Assembly: GCA_937892255.1 (NCBI GenBank)
Contig: CALAUL010000080.1
Span: 1 to 33,726, forward strand
DNA: 33,726 bases
Direction: 5' to 3'
Source of the DNA: an uncultured Bacteroidales bacterium
GTDB taxonomy: Bacteria > Bacteroidota > Bacteroidia > Bacteroidales > Marinilabiliaceae
In this document: in pieces, positions 22,213 to 29,839 of the stretch
How the letters are laid out: the number at the start of each line of letters is the position of its first letter
How positions within the stretch are numbered: position 1 is the first letter of the stretch
The notes under the pieces: generated by a model
What the model was told of the DNA's origin: nothing
Seen by the model: only the letters and a program-made list of their open reading frames with translations
Database searches by the model: none
Program-made: the position numbers and the translations under genes

Positions 22213-23544
22213 TTATTTCAAGAGTGTGTCTATAGCCGACTGTACCTTGTCAAATCCGAATCTCTCCATTATACGACACATCTTCTCTTTTACCTTGTCA
22301 TTGCAGAGGTTGCCTATCGAACCTTCATGCGTGTGGTTGAGTGTGCCGTTAAATTCAAATTCGCCTCGTTCTATGGCCATGCCCACTGTCTTGTAGGCAT
22401 CTCTAAAAGGCATTCCCTCTGCCGCTAATCTATTAACCTCTTCCACTGAAAAGGCCAACTTATATTTCGGATCTTCCATCAAGTGGTCTACCACCTCCAT
22501 GTTCTCTATGGCATAGGCGGTGATGTCTATACAGTCTTTTATCTCTTGGAAGGCAGGTATGAATACCTCTTTCACTATCTGCATGTCGCGGAAGTAACCC
22601 GATGGTAGGTTGCCTGTTATCATACGTATCGTGTTCGACATACCCTGTAGCTTGTTGCAGTGCGCTCTTATAAGTTCAAAGACATCGGGGTTCTTCTTAT
22701 GCGGCATTATTGACGAACCTGTCGTCATTGCTTTTGGCAGGTGAATGAAGCCGAAGTTCTGACTCGTATACATACAACCGTCGAAGGCCAGACGCCCTAT
22801 CGTCTCCGCCAATGACGCTATAGCAAAGGCTACTATCCTCTCCGTCTTTCCGCGTCCCATCTGTGCATATACCACGTTGTAGTTGAGGTCGGCAAAGCCC
22901 AATAGCTGTGTCGTCATCGTTCTGTTAAGTGGTGCCGATGAGCCGTAGCCTGCAGCTGCTCCGAGGGGGTTTTGATTTGCCACGTTCCATGCCGCTTCCA
23001 TCATCAGCATGTCGTCGGCAAGGCTCTCTGCATACGCTCCAAACCATAGTCCAAACGATGAGGGCATGGCCACTTGCAGGTGCGTATAGCCGGGTATGAG
23101 TATGTCTTTATACTTCTCACTCTTGGCCTGTAGCACGTCGAAGAGGCGACGCATACGTCCTACGATGTCCTCTATCTGCGCACGAGAGAAGAGTTTCAAA
23201 TCCAAGAGCACTTGGTCATTGCGTGAACGTCCCGTATGTACTTTCTTGCCTATATCTCCGAGTTTGCGTGTAAGCATTAGCTCCACTTGTGAGTGAACAT
23301 CTTCTATGCCTTCCTCTATGACGAAGTCGCCAGTTATGGCTTTCGCATATAGATCTTTCAACTCCGACAGTAGCAGTGGCAGTTCGTCACTGCCGAGCAA
23401 TCCCACACTCTCGAGCATGGTGATGTGCGCCATTGTGCCTAATATGTCGTATGGAGCAAGATATATATCCATCTCGCGGTCAAGACCTACGGTGAAGTCT
23501 ACTATCTTGTCGTCCACCGAATATCCTTTATCCCAAAGTTTCAT
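22213..23544 (-). CDS. argH: Argininosuccinate lyase ArgH
   Basis: A 443-residue member of the fumarase/aspartase superfamily that splits argininosuccinate into arginine and fumarate, the last step of arginine synthesis. Visible family blocks are DVHSQVELMLTRKLGDIGKKVHTGRSRNDQV (with the arginine/serine-rich binding site), PGYTHLQVAMPSSFG and the signature GSSIMPHKKNPDVFE. The catalytic serine is in this signature loop. The length is slightly short of the common 455-470 but complete at both ends. It is the last gene of the argF'-argB-argE-argH run; its ATG overlaps the stop of the deacylase gene by four bases (ATGA). argG is not in the window. Confidence 0.95.
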   Translation of the reverse strand: MKLWDKGYSVDDKIVDFTVGLDREMDIYLAPYDILGTMAHITMLESVGLLGSDELPLLLSELKDLYAKAITGDFVIEEGIEDVHSQVELMLTRKLGDIGKKVHTGRSRNDQVLLDLKLFSRAQIEDIVGRMRRLFDVLQAKSEKYKDILIPGYTHLQVAMPSSFGLWFGAYAESLADDMLMMEAAWNVANQNPLGAAAGYGSSAPLNRTMTTQLLGFADLNYNVVYAQMGRGKTERIVAFAIASLAETIGRLAFDGCMYTSQNFGFIHLPKAMTTGSSIMPHKKNPDVFELIRAHCNKLQGMSNTIRMITGNLPSGYFRDMQIVKEVFIPAFQEIKDCIDITAYAIENMEVVDHLMEDPKYKLAFSVEEVNRLAAEGMPFRDAYKTVGMAIERGEFEFNGTLNHTHEGSIGNLCNDKVKEKMCRIMERFGFDKVQSAIDTLLK

Positions 23545-24596
23545 AGTTTTAATTGGTGTAGTAGTGTTACGTATGTCTCTACGCCTTGCGCTATCTCCGT
23601 GAGGCGTATGTATTCATTTGCTGTATGTGAACGTGCCGAGTCGCCCGGTCCTATCTTTATTGAGGTGAACGGCATCAGTGCTTGGTCGCTCATCGTTGGT
23701 GAGCCGAAGCAACTAAGTCCGAGACTCTCCCCGCGTTGTACTATGGCATGACGGCTATCTATTGCCGAACTGTTCAGACGTGTAGAGCGTTCTTTTACTT
23801 CGCTCTTCACCTCTCCTTTGATGAGCTCCAGCAACTCGCTATTGCTGTATTTCTCATTGACGCGTACGTCGACAACATATTTGCACGTGTCGGGCACTAC
23901 GTTATGCTGTGTCCCTGCTTCTATCATTGTGACGCTCATTTTTACGGCTCCGAGATATTCCGATACTCGAGGAAAGGTATATGTGCGAAACCACTCTATG
24001 TCCTTCATGGCTTCGTATATTGCGTTTATTCCTTCGTTGCGTGCGGCATGTCCCGATTTGCCTTTTGCGGTGCAGTCTAAGACCATAAGTCCTTTCTCCG
24101 CTACTGCCATCTGCATCTGGGTAGGTTCTCCCACTATGGCGAGGTCTATATCTCCCAGTGTGGGCAGTATCAGTTCTATGCCGTTTTTGCCGCTTACCTC
24201 TTCTTCTGCGGTGCAGGCATAGATGAGGTTATAGGGTTGACTCTCTTGTGTCAGCTGACTATATGCGCATAAGAGTGACACCACAGAAGCTCCTGCGTCG
24301 TTGGAACCCAGACCATAGAGGGTGTCTCCTTCCAAGGTAGGTGTATAGGGGTCTATGGTATATCCGGCTGCCGGTTTTACGGTGTCGATGTGTGAGTTGA
24401 GCAGTATCGTGGGTCTCCCCGCCTCACGCTCTCCCTGCAGTATGATGTTGTTGCCTATGCGTTGAGGTGTTGCTCCGTGTGCTACGAGCCATTTCTCTAT
24501 CATGTCGGCAACAGCTTTCTCATCGCGCGAATGTGAGGGTATGCTTATCATCTCTCTCAACAGTTCGACAGCCTCTTGTACGCTTATTTTGTCCAT
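23541..24596 (-). CDS. M20 metallo-deacylase, ArgE role (probably N-succinylornithine/citrulline desuccinylase)
   Basis: A 351-residue M20 zinc amidohydrolase. Metal ligands are visible: His69 and Asp71 in NSHIDTV, the bridging Asp100 in GLGSNDAGA, the general base Glu131 with Glu132 in TAEEE, an acidic ligand in IVGEPTQ, and the final His in ARSHTANEYI. The dimerisation domain (about 165-275) is present. In this operon it must release the acyl group from the arginine intermediate. Because the adjacent carbamoyltransferase has the succinyl-type specificity residue, the likely group is succinyl and the substrate N-succinylcitrulline or N-succinylornithine. It is related to both ArgE and DapE, so naming it argE rests on context. 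It lies 10 bases after argB and overlaps argH by four. Confidence 0.85.
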   Translation of the reverse strand: MDKISVQEAVELLREMISIPSHSRDEKAVADMIEKWLVAHGATPQRIGNNIILQGEREAGRPTILLNSHIDTVKPAAGYTIDPYTPTLEGDTLYGLGSNDAGASVVSLLCAYSQLTQESQPYNLIYACTAEEEVSGKNGIELILPTLGDIDLAIVGEPTQMQMAVAEKGLMVLDCTAKGKSGHAARNEGINAIYEAMKDIEWFRTYTFPRVSEYLGAVKMSVTMIEAGTQHNVVPDTCKYVVDVRVNEKYSNSELLELIKGEVKSEVKERSTRLNSSAIDSRHAIVQRGESLGLSCFGSPTMSDQALMPFTSIKIGPGDSARSHTANEYIRLTEIAQGVETYVTLLHQLKL

Positions 24597-24606
24597 CGCT
24601 GACTCT

Positions 24607-25374
24607 TTATAGTACCAATGTCGTTCCTCCGCCGTTGCGTAGTCCGTCGGTGTTGGTTATCACTACGCTCTTCACTCCGCAGCGCAAAGCGTCAAATCCG
24701 TTGTCGAGTTTCGGTATCATGCCTTCTACTATGATGCCTTCTTCTTGGTATTGCTTGAAGAGGTTGTAGTCGAGGGTAGGTATCACCGTTTTGTCGTCGT
24801 TGGCGTCAAGGAGTACTCCAGGCTTCTCGAAGCAATATACCAATGTCACGTCGCATTCTCTTCCGAAGGCTCTTGCCAACTCCGACGCTATGGTGTCGGC
24901 ATTGGTATTAAGGAGCTGTCCTTTGCCGTCATGCCCTATGGGCGACACAACGGGCACGGCGCCTTGTTCTATGAGTGACATGAGAACTTCTGTTTGTACG
25001 CTCACTACATCTCCCACAAATCCGTAGTCTATTGTCTTTACGGGACGTTTCACCGATGTTATGATGTCGAGGTCGGCTCCCGTAAATCCTATGGCGTTGA
25101 CTTTTCTCTTCTGAAGTTGTGCCACGATGTTTTTGTTTACCAATCCGGCGTATACCATTGTCACTACATTTAGTGTCTCGGCATCTGTTATGCGTCGACC
25201 TTCTACCATCTTTGCCTCTATGCCCAGACGTTCGGATAGTTTCGTCGCCGAGCGTCCTCCGCCATGAACAAGTATCTTGTTGCCGGCTATGGCTGAGAAG
25301 TCATCGAGCAGGGTATTCAGACTCTCTGTCTCTTCTACTACCTTACCTCCTACTTTTATGATTGTCAGTTTCAC
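24607..25374 (-). CDS. argB: N-acylglutamate kinase ArgB
   Basis: A 255-residue amino-acid kinase that phosphorylates an N-acylglutamate in arginine synthesis. The nucleotide loop is TIIKVGGKVVE (4-14), the substrate glycine loop KILVHGGGRSATKLSERLG (about 33-51), then VEGRRITDAETLNVVTMVYAGLVNKNIVA and the ATP-side TNADTIASELA. Length and motifs fit the compact ArgB without the arginine-sensing N-terminal helix, so feedback inhibition by arginine is less likely. Given the succinyl-type transcarbamylase in the same operon, its natural substrate may be N-succinylglutamate; this is inference. It lies 42 bases after argF' and 10 bases before the deacylase gene. Confidence 0.93.
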   Translation of the reverse strand: MKLTIIKVGGKVVEETESLNTLLDDFSAIAGNKILVHGGGRSATKLSERLGIEAKMVEGRRITDAETLNVVTMVYAGLVNKNIVAQLQKRKVNAIGFTGADLDIITSVKRPVKTIDYGFVGDVVSVQTEVLMSLIEQGAVPVVSPIGHDGKGQLLNTNADTIASELARAFGRECDVTLVYCFEKPGVLLDANDDKTVIPTLDYNLFKQYQEEGIIVEGMIPKLDNGFDALRCGVKSVVITNTDGLRNGGGTTLVL

Positions 25375-25416
25375 TGTCTTCTTGTTTTATTGTGTCGTTT
25401 GTTGCTGTGCCTCGTG

Positions 25417-26367
25417 TTATTTCATGGCCTCGAGCATTCTCTTTATCACCACCTGTGCCGACACTACGCGGTTTGCGGCTTCAGGTATCACTATGCTGTT
25501 GGGGCTATCTATGACCTCATCTGTCACTATCATGTTGCGTCTCACGGGCAGACAGTGCATAAACTTAGCATTGTTCGTCAGTGCCATCTTCTCCGCGTCA
25601 ACGGTCCAACTCATGTCGTAGCACGGATTTGTGCCATATTCGTTGTACGACGACCAGTTTTTGGCATATATGAAGTCTGCGCCTTCGAAGGCTTTTCGCT
25701 GGTCATATTCCACGGTGGCATTGCCCATGAACTCCGGCGCAAGTTCGTAGCCCTTAGGACATGTTATGACGAAGTCCACATCGGCTGCGTTCATCCATTC
25801 GGCAAATGAGTTTGGCACTGCCTGTGGGAGTATGCGTGGGTGTGGGGCCCATGTCAAAACGACTTTGGGTCGCTTCACTGTCTTGTACTCCTCGATAGTG
25901 ATGAGGTCGGCAAAGGCTTGGCACGGGTGACGTGTCGCCGATTCGAGCGATATTACCGGCTTTCCCGAATATTGTATAAACTGATTGAGTATCGTCTCGT
26001 TGTAGTCAAATTCGCGGTCTTGAAATTGTGCGAAAGAGCGTACTCCTATGATGTCGCAGTAACTGCCTATCACCGGAATGGCTTCTCTGAGGTGCTCCGG
26101 CTTGTCGCTATCCATCACAACGCCCATCTCTGTCTCGAGTTTCCACGAGTCGCCATTCACATTGAGTACTATGGCGTTCATGCCTAAGTTGAGTGCCGCC
26201 TTCTGTGTAGAGAGGCGTGTGCGCAACGACGAGTTGAAGAAGATAAGTATTATCGTCTTGTTCTTTCCCAGGTGTTGCCATGCGAAAGGGGTCTTTTTTA
26301 CTTCTGCCGCCTCTTTGAGAGCAGCATTGAGGTCTCCGATATCACCTACGGTGAGAAATCTGTTCAT
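25417..26367 (-). CDS. argF': N-succinylornithine carbamoyltransferase ArgF'
   Basis: A 316-residue transcarbamylase that carbamoylates an N-acylornithine to the matching N-acylcitrulline. The carbamoyl phosphate site is FFNSSLRTRLSTQKAALNLGMN (43-64). The 80s loop reads METEMGVVMDSDKPEHL, with proline at residue 90; proline here marks the N-succinylornithine enzymes studied in Bacteroides fragilis, while N-acetylornithine enzymes of the Xanthomonas type have glutamate at the equivalent place. Other fingerprints are SATRHPCQAFADLITIEEY, TWAPHPRILPQAVPNSFAEWM and MHCLPVRRNMIVTDEVID. It is the first gene of the arg run and has its own -7 box. Ordinary ArgF is ruled out by the absence of the SMG ornithine loop. 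Confidence 0.93.
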   Translation of the reverse strand: MNRFLTVGDIGDLNAALKEAAEVKKTPFAWQHLGKNKTIILIFFNSSLRTRLSTQKAALNLGMNAIVLNVNGDSWKLETEMGVVMDSDKPEHLREAIPVIGSYCDIIGVRSFAQFQDREFDYNETILNQFIQYSGKPVISLESATRHPCQAFADLITIEEYKTVKRPKVVLTWAPHPRILPQAVPNSFAEWMNAADVDFVITCPKGYELAPEFMGNATVEYDQRKAFEGADFIYAKNWSSYNEYGTNPCYDMSWTVDAEKMALTNNAKFMHCLPVRRNMIVTDEVIDSPNSIVIPEAANRVVSAQVVIKRMLEAMK

Positions 26368-26400
26368 ATATGTTCGTTTTTATCTGTTTTTTCTATCGCA

Positions 26401-26408
26401 CAAAGATA
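26401..26408 (-). promoter_or_regulatory. -7 box (TATCTTTG) of the arg operon
   Basis: On the minus strand TATCTTTG fits TAnnTTTG and predicts transcription from about 26397, a 30-base leader before argF'. It lies in the 87-base gap after ispD. No ARG-box-like operator is evident. Confidence 0.5.
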
Positions 26409-26454
26409 CAACAAATATATGTCTAATGGTTTCCGTGTTGTTTATGAATTGTCT

Positions 26455-27144
26455 TTACTTACTCTTTTTGAGCAGTGTCTCGGCAAGTATAAGGTCATCG
26501 GGTGTCGTTATCTTGACGTTCTCTTTGTTGCCCTCGGTGAGATGCATCTTATATCCTGCCGCTTCGCATACCGATGCGTCGTCGGTAAAGGTCTCTCTGT
26601 AGCCTATGTCATAACTGCTGTATATCATCTCCGCACTGAATACTTGTGGTGTCTGCACCAACATCACGCATCTGCGGTCTATGGCGTATGACAGCTTGCT
26701 GTCTCGCTCGTCTATCAGACGTACGCTCTCCACCGACGCCATGACGGGTATGGCTGAGCCGTATTCCCTCGCATCGTCAAAACAGCTGCCTATGGTCTTC
26801 GTCGACACCAACGGTCGCACACCGTCATGCACCGCTATGCTCTCCGCCTCGGGATAATGCTCTTTGGCATACATGAGTCCGTTGCGCACAGAGTGATACC
26901 TCGTCTCGCCGCCTTTCACTATGTCGTGCGACACTCCGAATTGTTCACTCTCACACAGTCTTTCCCAATAGCTTATCTGACTCTCCGGCAAGACGAGGAT
27001 AATAGCCATGTCGCTGTCGTATTTGCGAAATATGCCGAGTGTATGCATGAGTATGGGCCTCCCCGCTACTCTCAGAAACTGCTTGGGTATCTCGCTCCCC
27101 ATGCGCAACCCGCTGCCTCCGGCTACTATTATGGCTACGTTCAT
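26455..27144 (-). CDS. ispD: MEP cytidylyltransferase IspD
   Basis: A 229-residue enzyme that couples methylerythritol 4-phosphate to CTP. The CTP site is IIVAGGSGLRMGSEIPKQF (5-23), with the Gly-rich loop, the catalytic Arg and Lys. Later blocks are KGGETRYHSVRNGL, AVHDGVRPLVS (the metal/ribose Asp), VQTPQVF, FTDDASVCEAAG and NVKITTPDDL, all standard for IspD. The length fits the free-standing enzyme, not an IspDF fusion, and ispF is separate at 19.0 kb. It is the last gene of the long minus-strand run; its ATG overlaps the folA stop by four bases. The product feeds isoprenoids, including polyprenol carriers that the upstream glycosyltransferases may use. Confidence 0.96.
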   Translation of the reverse strand: MNVAIIVAGGSGLRMGSEIPKQFLRVAGRPILMHTLGIFRKYDSDMAIILVLPESQISYWERLCESEQFGVSHDIVKGGETRYHSVRNGLMYAKEHYPEAESIAVHDGVRPLVSTKTIGSCFDDAREYGSAIPVMASVESVRLIDERDSKLSYAIDRRCVMLVQTPQVFSAEMIYSSYDIGYRETFTDDASVCEAAGYKMHLTEGNKENVKITTPDDLILAETLLKKSK

Positions 27145-27638
27145 CGCTCTTCGTACTCTTTAAAACAGTAGCTTAAGCCTGTCTTCTCGTCGGTAAACAT
27201 CTCCGATGTGCAACGGCTGTCTTCCTGCCATCTCTTGTTGTCTATCTTTGGGAAAAAGGTATCTACATTAGGAAACCTATGGTCTATATGTGTTATATAC
27301 AGACGTCTGGCATGAGGCATAAAGGCTTCATACAACACTCCTCCTCCGATGATGAATACCTCTCCGTCGTCTTTCACCATCTCCAACACCTCTTCTACCT
27401 CGTAGGCTATCTCGGCTCCCTCGCAACGCCACGTCTTGTCATGTGTCAGTATTATGTTGCGTCTATTGGGCAGTATGCCTTTGGGAAGTGCTTCGCTCGT
27501 CTTACGTCCCATGACTATAGTATGATGTTGTGTGATGGCTTTGAAGTGCTTCAAGTCGTCGGATATGTACGCCAGCTGGTCGCCTTTGAAGCCTATGGCA
27601 TTGCGCTTGTCGATGGCTACTATAAGTGATATGCTCAT
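27141..27638 (-). CDS. folA: Dihydrofolate reductase FolA, unusual active-site loop
   Basis: A 165-residue dihydrofolate reductase that makes tetrahydrofolate with NADPH. Good family blocks: SLIVAIDKRNAIG (4-16), the catalytic Asp28 followed by LKHFK, TIVMGRKTSEALPKGILPNRRNIIL (40-64), VFIIGGGVLYEAFMP and the end strand. The loop before Asp28 reads QLAYISDDL. Aligned with Escherichia coli without gaps, the nearly invariant Trp22 is Ala23 here and Pro25 is Ser26. These changes could alter NADPH-loop movement and trimethoprim binding. Its ATG overlaps the thyA stop and its stop overlaps the ispD start, each by four bases. Pairing with thyA is metabolically expected, as ThyA makes the dihydrofolate that FolA recycles. 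Confidence 0.93.
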   Translation of the reverse strand: MSISLIVAIDKRNAIGFKGDQLAYISDDLKHFKAITQHHTIVMGRKTSEALPKGILPNRRNIILTHDKTWRCEGAEIAYEVEEVLEMVKDDGEVFIIGGGVLYEAFMPHARRLYITHIDHRFPNVDTFFPKIDNKRWQEDSRCTSEMFTDEKTGLSYCFKEYEER

Positions 27639-28429
27639 ACTGATACTACTCCTTTGATATGTGGGTGTGCCTCGTAGTTTACCAACTCAAAGTCTTCGTA
27701 TCGGAAGTCGTTGATGTCTTTCACTTCGGGGTTTATCTTCATCTGCGGTAGCGCAAACGGCTTACGTGTTATCTGCTCTTTGACTTGCTCGAGGTGGTTG
27801 GTGTAGATGTGTGTGTCGCCAAGGGTATGGATAAACTCTCCCGGCTGTAGTCCCGTCACCTGTGCTACCATCATCGTCAGCAGTGCGTACGACGCTATGT
27901 TGAATGGTACGCCCAAGAAGGTGTCCGCGCTTCGCTGATAGAGCATACACGACAGTCTGCCGTTGGCTACGTAAAACTGAAAGAGAATATGACATGGTGG
28001 CAATTGCATTTCATCTATACACCCCACATTCCACGCACTCACTATATGTCGGCGACTATTGGGATTTGTCTTTATGTCGTTTATCACCTGCGCCAACTGG
28101 TCTATGTGTCCCCCTTTGTTGTCAGGCCAACTGCGCCACTGGTATCCGTATATCGGACCCAACTCTCCGTCTTCCTTTGCCCATTCGTTCCAGATTCGAA
28201 CGCCGTTGTCTTGCAGGTACTTCACATTGGTAGAGCCTTTTATAAACCATAGCAATTCATGTATTATGCTCTTCAGGTGCAGCTTCTTCGTCGTCAGTAG
28301 CGGAAAGCCCTCTCGCAGGTCAAAACGCATCTGATGACCAAAGACTCCTATCGTGCCTGTCCCTGTTCGGTCCTCCCTGAGTGTACCTTCGTCGAGGACT
28401 CTCTTCAGCAAGTCTATATACTGTTTCAT
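27635..28429 (-). CDS. thyA: Thymidylate synthase ThyA
   Basis: A 264-residue ThyA that methylates dUMP to dTMP with methylenetetrahydrofolate. The nucleophile is Cys146 in MQLPPCHILFQF, at the same number as in Escherichia coli. RTGTGTIGVFG (21-31) is the dUMP phosphate loop; SRRHIVSAWN (125-134), SCMLYQRSADTFLGVPFNIASYA and GDTHIYTNH complete the active site. The length is identical to the enterobacterial enzyme and every key residue is present. The gene lies 3 bases after the methyltransferase-glycosyltransferase gene and overlaps folA by four bases. There is no sign of the alternative ThyX. Confidence 0.97.
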   Translation of the reverse strand: MKQYIDLLKRVLDEGTLREDRTGTGTIGVFGHQMRFDLREGFPLLTTKKLHLKSIIHELLWFIKGSTNVKYLQDNGVRIWNEWAKEDGELGPIYGYQWRSWPDNKGGHIDQLAQVINDIKTNPNSRRHIVSAWNVGCIDEMQLPPCHILFQFYVANGRLSCMLYQRSADTFLGVPFNIASYALLTMMVAQVTGLQPGEFIHTLGDTHIYTNHLEQVKEQITRKPFALPQMKINPEVKDINDFRYEDFELVNYEAHPHIKGVVSV

Positions 28430-28432
28430 CTC

Positions 28433-29839
28433 TTATTTAAACTTTATTTTCCATGTAGCAAATGCGCTCATCTTGAGTAGTAACAACCCATGACTGAAAC
28501 GCGATATATTCGTGTCGCCATATTTACGCTCTTTGTAGCGTATTGGCAGGTCTATTATCTTGAGGTTTAACTTATGCGCACCGAAGAGCATGTCGAAGTC
28601 CCCAAAGGGGTCAAAGTCTCCGAAAAACTTCCGCCCCTCGGTAAGTCGCTCCCAGTCTTTTCTGAACATCACCTTCGTGCCGCACAGCGTGTCTTTTATA
28701 GGCATCTCCAATATCCATGTGAAGAGCTTCGAGAAGAAGTGATTGCCTATGGTGTTAAGGGTGCGCATGGCTCCCGACTCCATGGGGTATACTAAACGTA
28801 CTCCGTTGATGAACTCGCCCTTGCCCGAGGCTATGGCTTTGTAGAATTTAGGCAGGTCTTCCGGACTCACTGTCAGGTCGGCATCGAGTATCATCAGTAT
28901 GTCGCCCGTGGCTATCGAATAGCCGCAACGTACTGCATCGCCTTTGCCTTTGCCTGTCTGCTTGAGTATCTTGATGTCGCGTCGTCCCGTATATTCGTCG
29001 CGTATGCGTTGTATCTCGTTCCATGTGTCGTCTGTCGAGTTGCCCTCGCAAAATATTATCTCGGTACGACTGCCCATGTCGGGTATCCTCTCCACAGCAC
29101 TGCGTATGTTACCCGCCTCATTGCGCGCAGGTACAAGGACGGTGACACTGTACTCCTTCTCCTCCGATGGCATTGGGCGTGCGAAGTAGTAGTGGTTGAG
29201 GCTCATTATGTCGAAGAGCGGCAAATGGCTCAGTATGCGGTTGAAGAGGGGCGATATAAGGGGTATGTTGAAAGGCACGAGCATTGAGCTGTTGCACCTG
29301 TATGTCTCGAAGCCTGCCAAGTAGAGCATGTTCTTTAGGTCGGCTCGGCTTATCCAGTTCTGTGTGGGCGTCTTGCGTTTTATGCCTATCAGCTCCGCAA
29401 AGGCTATCAGCGGCTCCCATAACCTGTTATATGACACTATTATTATGCGTGTCTTGTCGTGGCATACCTTATGCAACTGTCGTAAGACGCTCTCTATGTC
29501 GGAGAGAAAGCCGATGAGGTTCGATATTATGATGATGTCGAAAGGCTCGCCTCCAAGGACTTCGGCATCGATGGCTTCGGCTTCCATGACATGGTATTCC
29601 ACGTTGCTGCCTTCTGTCTCTCGTGCCTGTTGTATCAGCTCCTCGCAGAAGTCTATACCCACCTTGCGGCTCCCTCTGACAGCCTCAATGAGTTCTCCCG
29701 TGGCACACCCTATCTCCAACACCGACGACTGCGGGTGGCAGAAGTAGTCTACATATCTCGTTATCGAGTCATTGTAATAGGCTCTCTTTCGTCGGTATGT
29801 ACGCCATGTGGGAGCGGCTTGCTTGAAGTATCTTTTCAT
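28433..29839 (-). CDS. Fusion: SAM methyltransferase plus family 2 glycosyltransferase (dolichol-phosphate type)
   Basis: A 468-residue two-domain protein. Residues about 20-180 are a Rossmann methyltransferase: SVLEIGCATGELIEA (39-53) binds SAM, VGIDFCEELIQQA follows, and IIIISNLIGFLSDIESVLRQL is motif II-III. Residues 231-468 are a GT-A glycosyltransferase of the dolichyl-phosphate mannose/glucose synthase type: VTVLVPARNEAGNI (232-245), EGNSTDDTW, KGKGDAVRCGYSIATGDILMILDADLT (DxD-like, 319-321), and DTLCGTKVMFR (383-393). The last region is hydrophobic but has no clear membrane anchor. It probably transfers a sugar to polyprenyl phosphate, with the methyltransferase acting on the sugar, lipid or a later product; the latter is unknown. 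The next gene upstream in the operon encodes a GT-C membrane enzyme, a fitting user of a polyprenyl-phosphate sugar. Overlaps that gene by four bases. Confidence 0.85.
   Translation of the reverse strand: MKRYFKQAAPTWRTYRRKRAYYNDSITRYVDYFCHPQSSVLEIGCATGELIEAVRGSRKVGIDFCEELIQQARETEGSNVEYHVMEAEAIDAEVLGGEPFDIIIISNLIGFLSDIESVLRQLHKVCHDKTRIIIVSYNRLWEPLIAFAELIGIKRKTPTQNWISRADLKNMLYLAGFETYRCNSSMLVPFNIPLISPLFNRILSHLPLFDIMSLNHYYFARPMPSEEKEYSVTVLVPARNEAGNIRSAVERIPDMGSRTEIIFCEGNSTDDTWNEIQRIRDEYTGRRDIKILKQTGKGKGDAVRCGYSIATGDILMILDADLTVSPEDLPKFYKAIASGKGEFINGVRLVYPMESGAMRTLNTIGNHFFSKLFTWILEMPIKDTLCGTKVMFRKDWERLTEGRKFFGDFDPFGDFDMLFGAHKLNLKIIDLPIRYKERKYGDTNISRFSHGLLLLKMSAFATWKIKFK

Noticed and set aside
25119..27171. 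Open frames on the plus strand opposite argB, argF' and ispD
   Set aside because: Each is the shadow of a firmly identified gene, with Cys-, His- and Leu-rich composition typical of antisense reading.
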